DNA from: Clitoria ternatea
Lineage: Eukaryota > Streptophyta > Magnoliopsida > Fabales > Fabaceae
Reading direction: 5' to 3'
DNA length: 64,000 bases
Assembly: GCA_037962975.1 (NCBI GenBank)
Contig: CM075669.1
Span: 86,844,001-86,908,000 of the forward strand
Below the pieces are notes generated by a model. That model was given only the letters and a program-made list of their open reading frames with translations, was not told the DNA's origin and searched no databases. Position 1 is the stretch's first letter; each line of letters opens with the position of its first letter. Position numbers and translations under genes: made by a program. This document shows, piece by piece, positions 47,168-56,390 of this stretch.

Positions 47168-49957
47168 TGTAACATCCCGATTTAAAAATTAATTACCGAA
47201 TGAGATTAAGCCACTAAACTAAAAATAATTGCATAAGCATGAATTACTTATTAATTAATTTTAACTTAAGAAATTAATGGCTGATTGATTATGATTTGTG
47301 TGTGTGACACGTGAAGAGCTGCTGCTTCACGTTCTCCCATCCCACTCCCTCATTTTTTCAGGTGTACATATGTCCAGAAGCCCACTGCTGTCCATTCACT
47401 CTAATTCCTCAAGACTTCTTCTTCCTCTACTTCTCTTCTTCTTCGTTCTTCTTCTTCTCTATTCTCTGTTCCATAAACTCGCGACAGCGGTGTTGCAGAG
47501 GACTCGGAGTTTCCTCGGTTGGTGAAGGACAATCGTCGAAGTGGAAGAAGAATAGCTTCCTATTCCCAAGTTGATTAAAGGGTGCGACTGTGTTCGAGGA
47601 GGACTGAACGAGTGAGAGTGGTGGACGAAGCAAACAGGACAGTGGACCAACACCAAAACAGAGGAACTTCTTGGAATCTCCTTAGTTGGTAGGGAGGTAT
47701 CTTATGTCTTAAATGCATGGGTTATCGACGGGTTCCGAGTGTTAATGACTTGTTGATTCTGTGTTTAGCTTGGCATGTTTTGATTGCGTAAAGGATATGT
47801 GATGCCCGGATACACGATGACTAGGAATTGAGTATTGCATGTCTAGTTCCGTCCATGAAATGCATGTTAATAATCTTGAGAGTATTGAATGATTGCATGA
47901 AGAGAATGTGCTAAAGTATTGTTGATGATTACCGTATGATTTATATGACATGCAGGTTACTATGAACCTAAATACTGACTGCATGTGAGGAAAGATTAAC
48001 TTATTGAGTTATGATAATGTCTAATATCGATTGCATGTGATGCATGTATTTTCGAGTAAAAGGTTATGTGTGTGAAATCTGTGTTGTATGATCATTCCGC
48101 GCGTGGTGCATGAGATGCATTGAATGCTGAGAGCATGTAGTGTGGGACACTACCATTGAATCGGTTATTAAAAGCATGGGATGCTGTTAAGACCTTGAGT
48201 GGGACTCAAGGCAAGCCGACTGAGTGGGACTCAGGGCTGCCCGTAACACCGCCGTTGATGCTGAGAGTGTTGGTGTTACAAGTAAGGGCAAACAGTTTGG
48301 TACCAGTAAAATGGCCGAGTCAGCTGGGAGCTGAATAAAAGGCTGGGAGCCTACGTTGCAACGATAAAAACCGATAACACATATGTGTTAATGTTATTGA
48401 GAATGATATGTGCATATAGCCGAGAGATAACTGGGTAGATTCTGATCGGGAGATGTCTTATGTGTGTTCGATTAATTGGCACTGTGTATGTTATTGATTG
48501 TTGCTATGTATATATGTATACTGTTTCATGATTGAGGAATAATCCGAGTCAGTATCTATCATTTAATATTTAAGATACTCACCCCTACCGTGGCTATATT
48601 TCAGTGAACATTGCACGAGATGGTGAATGATGGAGGAGCTGCAAACCGTGTGAAGTGCTTGTGTACTGTGGGAATGTATATGTATATGTATATACTGTAT
48701 ATAAGGTTTTGTCATAGCCTTGGCCGACTCTTATTTTGGTCATTTATCTAACTATATCAGAACTAAACTCTCTCGGGTTGAGAGTATGACAATATGCATG
48801 TAAATATATATATATATATATCATACTGTATGTTCATCCTATGCTGTGTGTGAATGTTCGGGTGGTGTACGTTACACTTACTAAGTATGTGAGCCCGCAT
48901 GATTCTGAGTAAATAAGAGTTAAGTTAATCCTGTATAAGGCGTGATGAGTGACTTTCTTCCTACTGAGGAGAGGTTGGGCCAACCCCGAGTGGTATACGC
49001 CCATTAAAATCATTTTCTTGATATGTCAGTCAATATGACATGGAGCGAGAGATTCCTTAGATACAATCTTCTGATTGAAAGGTATTTTGATGATTCCGAG
49101 TGGAAGTCAACCGAGTGAATGTTTCCCTGATTGTTGAATTGGCAATACATCTCCGAGTAAGCCTGTAGTAGTAAACTTACTAGAGAAAGAGTAAGATCTA
49201 GATGATAAGGAGCAGATTTCAGTCTAGCAAGGTCCTTCGCATGTAGAGGAATTTATATGTATTCCGAGTGGCGGGAAATTAGAGTATTTCTGAGTGAGTG
49301 AAGTTGTACGATTCCTTAAATGAGATCTGACTTAGTGAGGGAGCTTTAGTGTGATGTAGAGTACATTCCCGAGTGATGGGTGTGGGAAACACTTCCGAGT
49401 GATATCTGACCGAGAGGAGTACTCCGGGTGAGGAAGGAGGTATAAATCCTGAGTGAAGGGATTGTGGGAGTCAACTTCCGAGTGAGTCATAGTTGTGACC
49501 CCCCTAAGAATAAAATAGGGTGTGAGTGAGAGAACGCACGAGTGAATCGTGAGCATAAGACTTTTCCGAGTGAACCTAGACTCTGATCCTGAGTGAAGGA
49601 AAACCCGAGTGGAGTTACTCACCTCAGTGACTAAGTGTTCGCTCCAGCGAGTGCGAGTGGAAAGGAAGGTCTCTAATTAGTTTCGCTTATGCGAATGGAT
49701 GCTTCGCCCAAGCGAGACGGTTGGTCTCGCTCAAGCGGATTTGGCTCTCGCTTGAGCGAGTGAGCGCTGTTGGGTTCACTTAAGCTTTGTGTCTTCCGCT
49801 GTTTGCCGTGTGATCGATTTTACTTTCCTTTTCCTTTCTTGTCCTGATTTCTACTCTCCTTAACCCTCAATTGCTTATTTTGCCCTTGAACACCCTTTGA
49901 TCTTTGGAAAAATTTTCCCTGGTCTCGGTTATTCTCAAATTAAAGCGGGTTGTTTCA
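47168..49957 (+). repeat. Chromovirus 3' LTR (2790 bp)
   Basis: It mirrors the 5' LTR throughout: TGTAACATCCC start, the (AT)n site at 48805-48822, the TTCCGAGTGA field (48.96-49.61 kb), the palindrome cluster (49.64-49.79 kb) and the GTTGTTTCA end. A 65-bp deletion near 48380 and a shorter microsatellite explain most of the length difference. Confidence 0.93.
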
Positions 49958-49962
49958 AAGGA

Positions 49963-50617
49963 TGCCATTTGTTCGGTGACAGGAAGGTAAAGGGTGCCAT
50001 TTGTTCGGCGAAAGGAAGGCAAAAGGTGAGGATGTTGCCTCCCGGTTGACTGGAAAGTAAAGGGTGCCATTTGTTCGGCGACAGGAAGGTAAGGGTGAGG
50101 GTGTTGCCTCCCGGTTGACTGAAAGGTAAAGGGTGCCATTTGTTCGGCGACAGGAAGGTAAAGGTGAGGGTGTTGCCTCCCGGTTGACTGGAAAGTAAAG
50201 GGTGCCATTTGTTCGGCGACAGGAAGGTAAAGGTGAGGGTGTTGCCTCCCGGTTGACTGAAATGTAAAGGATGCCATTTGTTCGGCGAAGGGTGCCATTT
50301 GTTCGGCGACAGGAAGGTAAAGGGGTGCCAGTTGTTCGGCGACAGGAAGATAAAGGTGAGGGTGTTGCCTCCCGGTTGACTGAAAGGTAAAAGGTGCCAT
50401 TTGTTCGGCGACATGAAGGTAAAAGGTGCCATTTGTTCGGTGACAAAAAGGTAAAGGGTGCCATTTGTTCGACGACAGGAAGATAAAGGTGAGGGTGTTG
50501 CCTCTCGGTTGAATGGAAAGTAAAGAGTGCCATTTGTTCGGCGAAGGGTGCCATTTGTTCGACGACAGGAAGGTAAAGGTGAGGGTGTTGCCTCCCGGTT
50601 GACTGAAAGGTAAAAAC
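49963..50617 (-). repeat. 69-bp minisatellite in the Ogre 3' UTR, right part
   Basis: About nine alternations of the 32- and 37-bp subunits continue the array at 39480-39780. Some units lack one subunit or fuse two copies of GGGTGCCATTTGTTCGGCGA. The ORFs of 165, 177 and 199 codons on the minus strand are the same repeat read in three frames, and are not genes. Confidence 0.92.
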
Positions 50618-51180
50618 TGGGGGAGCTAACAGGACGTCTCGTCCGAATTAACTCTCTGTTGATAGGGAACGTAAAGATTGGGGGAGCTAACAGGACGTCT
50701 CATCCAAATTAACTCACTGGACCTAAAGGCTCGGGGTGATGCCCCGGTTTGTCAGGACTGAAGGTTCTTGGGGAATGGCCCCTTGACTGAAAGAGAATGA
50801 ATCTGGGGTGATGCCTCAGTTTGAGATGGTTTAAAAGAATCTTGGGGTATTGCCCCTTGATTGAAAGAAGGAGGCCTGGGGTGATGCCTCAACTTATGTA
50901 AATACTGAAGAAGTTAGGGGTACTACCCCTTGACAGAGAAAAACCTAGGGTGATGCCCTAGTTTTGAAAGGTTGAAGGAATTTCTAGGGGGGGGGTTGCC
51001 CTTTTACTGGAAGAGTGATCTGGGGGTTAACAGGACGTCCCGTCCAAATTAACCAGGATCTAAAGCTTTGGGGTGATGCCCCAGTTTGGGGATGCTTGAA
51101 AGAATTTCTGGGGGGTTGCCCTTTTACTGGAAGAGTGATCTGGGGGATGTTTGGTGAGAAGAGCTATTTGGTAATGGTGA
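50618..51180 (-). repeat. Second tandem array in the Ogre 3' UTR (GGGGTGATGCC unit)
   Basis: Alternating phrases GGGGTGATGCC(C/T)CAGTTTG and TTGGGGTATTGCCCCTTGA recur about six times at 60-70 bp pairs. They include two copies each of GGGGGAGCTAACAGGACGTC and GGGGGGTTGCCCTTTTACTG. The array is independent of the 69-bp minisatellite and adjoins it. Confidence 0.8.
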
Positions 51181-52036
51181 AATCACTGGGGAAGGGTAAG
51201 TTTTCTTAAGCTTGATCAAAGAAATATCCTGTTTGAGGGAGCTGAGTCCATTTTGTGGTTCCCCTCGGGAGGGATTCTCAGTCCGTGTTCCACTTGAGTA
51301 TGAATAGTGGATCTTGCCGGGGAAAGCTTCGGCGAATACCTGCTTCTGGATGATGGATTCTGGTTGTCCCTTTAACAAGAAAGTGAGTTAGTATAAAAAG
51401 ACTTACAGGTAAATCTTCCCAGGCGACTGGCTTTTTAAGGTAACTCATGGATGAAATAGAAACACCCTCTCACTTTGGCTAGCATATTTAGCGAAGATGG
51501 TTATGCTTATATCAAGCAAAGTCTGGCGCTAGGATGCATTTCGTTACCCATAACTTTACATCCTGTCGTTTTTCAATTTCAAAAATTTCCTTTAGGCAAA
51601 AACTTGTTTATTCATAAAATTTAGTTATGAACACATGTAGGAAGAAGGGAGAATTTTATTTATGAACATCAGGTATGTACAGTGGTAATAATATTAAACA
51701 CAGAGATATGATAAGATATAAAGAATTGAAGGCAAGTGAAAAGGGGGATGCTCATATATCCTCTAGTGATCTTCTGAGAGCAATGAGAAACTCGACCCTT
51801 TATCACGACTTCGTGTTCATCATCTGATCTTGCTTCTGAGGGCGTAATTTGACAGTGACCCTGATACCCATTTTGACTTCCTTTGTTTCTGGCTTGAAGG
51901 GTTCATGTTAAGTTTGTGATTCTGCCTGAGCCGCCTTCTCAGGTTTTCGGCTCATCTTACTGCTCTAACTTTTTCCTAGGTCGCCTTTTCAGGTTTTCAA
52001 CCTAGCGAGCTCTTTTCCTTTTCTTTTCTCTTTTTT
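51181..52036 (-). other. Ogre sequence between integrase and the repeat arrays
   Basis: Non-coding 3' UTR of the Ogre element. Short ORFs only; nothing recognised. Confidence 0.5.
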
Positions 52037-53060
52037 TTATGCAAAGTATTTTTTTACTGCATCTGTGTTGACAGACATTGGCAGGTCGTGTCCATCCATG
52101 TTAGTGAGTATGAGAGCTCCTATAGAAAAAACCCTCTTTATAACATATGGTCCTTCGTAATTAGGTGTCCATTTCCCTTGGACATCTTTCTGAATTGGCA
52201 AAACCTTCTTAAGGACCAAATCCCCTTCTTGGAACTGTCAGGGGCGTACTTTCTTTTCATATGCCCGCTTTATACGCTTTTGATACAACTGCCCACGACA
52301 GAGAGCGGTTAACCTCTTCCCGTTAATCAGATTTAGTTGGTCGTATTTGGCCTGGATCCATTCAGCTTCTTCCAGTTTGGCTTCCATGATCACCCTAAGG
52401 GATGGGATTTCCACTTCAAATGGTAGTACAACTTCCATTCCATAGACCAAAGAAAATGGGGTTGCCCCAGTTGAGGTTCATACTGAAGTTCGGTATCCGT
52501 GCAGTGCGAAGGGGAGCATTTCATTCCAGTCTTTGTAGGATACCACCATCTTTTGCACTATCTTCTTGATATTTTTATTAGCCGCCTCGACTGCTCTATT
52601 CATTTTCGGACGGTACGGAGAGGAGTTGTGATGGGAGATTTTAAAGCTTTCGCAAAGCTCCTTCATCATTTTGTTATTCAAATTTGTTCCATTGTCTGTG
52701 ATGATTTGGCTTGGTAGGCCGTACCGACATATCAGCTCACGTTTGACGAATTTGACCACAACATTCTTTGTCACAATGGTGTACGAAGCTACCTCCACCC
52801 ACTTGGTGAAATAATCAATGGCGACCAGAATGAAACGATGACCATTTGAGGTTTTTGGCTCAATGGGCCCAATTACATCCATACCCCACATTGAAAAAGG
52901 CCATGGTGCTGACAACACATTTAGGGATGAAGGTGGTGCATGAATGTGATCAGCATAAATCTGACATTTATGACACCTCCGTACATAAGCAAAATAATCC
53001 GCTTCCATGGTCATCCAATAATATCTAGCTCTCAGGATTTTCTTGACATGGCATGCCCAT
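52037..53060 (-). pseudogene. Ogre integrase
   Basis: Integrase inserts the cDNA into the genome. The zinc finger is HEGSFRTHTNGH ... CHKCQIY, split by a one-base frameshift near 53040, which separates it from the RNase H frame. The catalytic core shows the three acidic residues in WGMDVIGP, ITDNGTN and AVEAANKN, with spacing typical of the DDE domain. The C-terminal region has TSTGATPFSLVYGMEVVLPF, GDLVLKK and a GKWTPNYEGPY motif, ending AVKKYFA at 52037. No chromodomain follows, as expected for the Tat lineage. Two TGA codons (near 52477 and 52237), at positions where the family has Arg, break the frame. They are C-to-T type changes. Confidence 0.88.
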
Positions 53061-54240
53061 TTGTGTGAGTTCTGAAAGATCCTTCGTGGATATCCTTCAT
53101 GATTTGGTTTGCCTCGACGATATCAATAGACCAGAGGAGAACGGAATCATAATTCCTCTTGTATAGCACGTTTCCACTAAACAGGTATCCCATAGCTAGC
53201 CTTCTCAAAGTTCGTTTGTCATTATCCGTGATGCCTTCGGGGTATTCTTGGCACTGGAGGTATCTTTTGATGTCATGATACCAAGGCTTGCCATCCAGCT
53301 CTCCTTCTATGACTTGGCAATGGGCAGGTTCTCGCCGTTTCTTCACTTCAATGAGAGGCACTTCGTAATCATTGCTGACTTTGAACATAACAGCTAGGGT
53401 GGCTAAAGCATCTGCCATTTGGTTGTCATCCCATGGGACATGATGGAAGGTGATTTCATCGAACTCCTTGATCATCTCCTTGATGTGAGCATGATAAGGA
53501 ACTAGTTTACTGTCTCTAGTTTCCCATTCATCCTTTAGTTGATGGATAACCAAAGCAGAATCTCCATAAACCTCCAGGATCTTTATTCTCATGTTCAGAG
53601 CCACTTGCATCCCTAGAGAACATGCTTCATATTCCGCAACATTGTTGGTGCAATCAAAACACAATCGAGCGTAAATAGGGATGAATTCCTTATCAGGTGA
53701 GATCAGGATAACCCCAATTCCATGTCCTAGTGCGTTGGAAGCCCCATCGAATCTCATGATCCATCTGGTTTCCAGACCATCTTCTTCTTTGAAAAGGGCT
53801 AAAATATCCTCATCCGGGAAATCATGCCGCATTGGTTGGTAAGTCTCAATGGGTTGGTGTGCCAAGTAATCTGCTAGCGCACTCCCTTTGATTACCTTCT
53901 GAGTGACATATGTTATGTCATATTCTGTCAGTAATACTTGACAACGGGCAATCCTCCCAGTCAGAGCAGGTTTTTCAAAGATATACTTGATGGGATCCAT
54001 CTTAGACACCAACCAGGTGGTATGATTAAGCATGTATTGCCGTAAGCGCCGGGCAGCCCAGGCTAATGCACAACATGTCTTTCCAAGAGAAGAGTATCTC
54101 ATTTCGCATTCAGTAAATATCTTGCTCAAATAGTAGATGGTACATTCCTTCCTCCCAGTCTCATTATGTTGACCTAACACGCATCCCATGGATTCGTTCA
54201 GCACGGTCAAATATAGGATTAGCGGTCTCCCATGAACGGG
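53032..54240 (-). pseudogene. Ogre dual RNase H domains (RT connection plus archaeal-type)
   Basis: The first part (LTVLNESMGCVLGQHNETGR, then TCCALAWAARRLRQYM, then the KYIFEKPALTGRIAR stretch) is the degenerate RNase H fused to RT. The second part is a complete archaeal-type RNase H: MRFDGASN (Asp), NNVAEYEA (Glu), VYGDSALVIHQL (Asp) and DNQMADALA (Asp) all retained. The double domain is a hallmark of Tat/Ogre elements. The frame starts at a deletion joint near 54225 and ends at 53032, where a frameshift enters integrase. So the catalytic residues of the second RNase H are intact although the polyprotein is not. Confidence 0.88.
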
Positions 54241-55456
54241 CGATGTAGTTCAATCTTCCCAGGAACCCTCGGATTTCTTTTTCAGTACGAGGAGGAGGCA
54301 TTTCCAGAATTGCCTTGACCTTGTCAGGATCAACTTCTATCCCTCTCTCGTTCACGATGAATCCTAACAATTTACCGGATCTTGCGCCAAAAGTGCACTT
54401 GGCCGGATTCAATCTAAGCTTGAATTTCCTTAACCTTTCGAAGAGTTTTCTCAGATCAGCAATGTGGTCTTCCTCAATTCTGGATTTGGCAATTATGTCA
54501 TCGACATAGACCTCTATTTCCTTATGCATCATGTCATGGAAGAGAGTCACCATTGCCCTTTGATAGGTAGCTCCCGCGTTCTTCAATCCGAAGGATATTA
54601 CTTTGTAACAAAAGGTGTCCCACAGAGTGATGAACGTGGTCTTTTCTATATCTTCTGGTGCCATTTTGATCTGATTATACCCCGAAAATCCATCCATAAA
54701 TGAGAAGATGGAGTGTTGAGCTGTATTATCAACTAGTACGTCAATCTGAGGTAAAGGAAAATCATCCTTAGGGCTAGCCCGATTCAAGTCTCGGTAGTCC
54801 ACGCACATTCTCACTTTCCCATCTTTTTTCAGAACGTGAACTATGTTGGCTACCCATTGTGGATATTTAGCTACGGCTAAGAAACCAGCATTGAATTGCT
54901 TCTTGACTTCCTCTTTGATCTTAAGAAGCATTTTTGGTTTCATTCGTCGTAGCTTTTGCTTGATTGGTAGACATTCCGGCTTTAAAGGCAACCTGTGTTC
55001 CACAATGTTATTATCCAGACCCGGCATATCTTGATATGACCATGCAAAAATGTCCTGAAATTCCCAGACCAGTTTAATCAATTCATTCTGTCGCTGTTTG
55101 CTTAAAAGGGTGCCTATCTTGACTTCTTTATTTTCCCCTTCATCTCCCAGGTTAACGGTTTCGATCTTTTCTTGATGAGGTTGAATTTCCTTATCTTCCT
55201 GTTCCATTAATCTTGACAATTCGGGCGAAGGTTCAAAGTCTTCCTCACTTTCCTCATAGGCGCAATCTTTTGGATTATCAGAGTCGTGAAACAGAACCGA
55301 GTTCTCATTACTCTCAGAGGAATTGCTTTCAGATTTTGATAGAGGATTGATAGTTATGGGGAACTCCATGATTTCCCAATTGCTCAGTTCTCGGCTGGGT
55401 GAGCAAGCATGCACCAATTCCACATCATAGCTGGGCTCGTCTCCAACCATGGCCAC
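54164..55456 (-). pseudogene. Ogre reverse transcriptase, 3' part deleted
   Basis: The 430-codon frame opens with an acidic linker (SESNSSESNENS, DFEPSPELSRL) and leads into the RT palm: VHVLKKDGKVRMCVDYRDLN, SFMDGFSGYNQIKM, SFGLKNAGATYQRAM, and the catalytic YVDDIIAKS. It continues to FLGRLNYIAR. Directly after that phrase the normal thumb/connection sequence is missing (about 50 codons by comparison with the family). The frame runs on out of register, while RNase H begins in another frame. The acidic linker lies where Ogre elements carry an intron between protease and RT. Splicing cannot be confirmed here. Confidence 0.88.
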
Positions 55457-55775
55457 TGACCCAGATACATAATCCCGGTACTCCTGAAGCTTTGATTGAG
55501 GTCACAGATAGGGATTCTAGCAGTGTTGAATTCTTGACCGGTGAGGCGAGCAATTCTTCTCCTACCCTTTTTCTGTCCGTTGTTGTGGGCTTGTATCCCA
55601 GACCATATCTATCCTTGTTTTCTGGGAGGCATACAGGTCGGATTCTTCCTTCCAATTCTCGCCCTAGCCCTCTTCCTGGCTTGTATCCTTCCCTTAACAT
55701 TGTTTTTGCAACTGCTAGAGGAACATTTGGGAAGGACGTCTTAGTAATGCTTGTTGCATTGGCTATCTCTAAAGC
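55425..55775 (-). pseudogene. G-patch domain after the Ogre protease
   Basis: In frame with the protease after a TAG, the text has MLREGYKPGRGLGRELEGRI followed by DRYGLGYKP. The Gly-rich GYxPGxGLGRxLxG pattern plus GLGY is a G-patch, a short RNA/helicase-binding motif. The same arrangement (protease then G-patch) is known from betaretroviruses. It ends at 55425, where the reading frame changes into the RT ORF. Confidence 0.65.
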
Positions 55776-56390
55776 CTAAAATGAAGTTTCGAGGGCCTCC
55801 TCGGTTGATTCAATGTATGGGGTATTGGCAGGTTTACTGACCAACAAATCTTCTTCCCCAGAGACAATCACCAACTTATTGTCAATGATGAATTTCAACT
55901 TCTGATGTAGAGTGGAAGGGACTACCCCAGCTGAATGGATCCACGGCCGGCCCAGCAAACCAATATATGCGGGCGTGATTTCCATAACTTGAAAAAGGAT
56001 TTGGAAAGTGTATGGTCCAACCTGTATAGGCAGTTCAATTTCCCCCATAACCTCTCGACGAGTTTCGTCAAAAGCCTGAACCACCATAGAACTGGGTCTC
56101 ATATGTGTCCCATCAAAAGGCAACTTTGCCAATGTAGATTTCGGCATTATATTTAGGGATGACCCGTTGTCGACAAGCACCTTTGCCAGGATATGATCTT
56201 GGCATTTCACAGAGATATGAAGGGCTTTGTCGTGCCCTCTTCCTTCCACAGGTGTCTCGTCATCCGTAAAGGTCAGATAATTGTTAGCCACTATGTGTCC
56301 CACTATGCCCTTGAATTTATCTATGGGCAAATCATGCTTCACATATGCCTCACTCAAGACCTTCATTAGCGTGTTCTTGCGGTTCGGAAC
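55776..56390 (-). pseudogene. Ogre aspartic protease
   Basis: The frame beginning MKVLSEAYVKHDLPIDKF at 56366 contains ALHISVKC, then the active-site segment VLVDNGSSLNIMP and the flap/second conserved GLLGRPWIHSAG. The catalytic motif is D-N-G rather than D-S/T-G, which is usual in Tat elements. Gag precedes it and is linked by a one-base frameshift near 56387. A TAG at 55776-55778 interrupts the transition to the G-patch. The expected job is cleavage of the Gag-Pol polyprotein. Confidence 0.82.

Larger units (their letters stand above)
39781..49957 (+). mobile_element. Tekay/Del-like chromovirus (Ty3/gypsy) nested in the Ogre 3' UTR
   Basis: LTRs at 39781-42646 and 47168-49957 both start TGTAACATCCC and end GGGTTGTTTCA. 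Target-site copies are AAGGG (39776-39780) and AAGGA (49958-49962), in the middle of a minisatellite unit, so both halves of the array are recognisable. Internal order is PBS, gag, protease, RT, RNase H, integrase and a C-terminal chromodomain, followed by a PPT. Gag lacks the zinc knuckle, and pol carries several stops and one frameshift. The RT/integrase sequence and chromodomain indicate a chromovirus of the Tekay/Del kind. By eye the LTRs are more alike than the Ogre LTRs, as expected for the inner element. Confidence 0.93.

Noticed and set aside
49867..50554. Three overlapping minus-strand ORFs of 165-199 codons
   Set aside because: They are the 69-bp minisatellite read in three frames; the repeat length is a multiple of three. 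No domain or start context is present.
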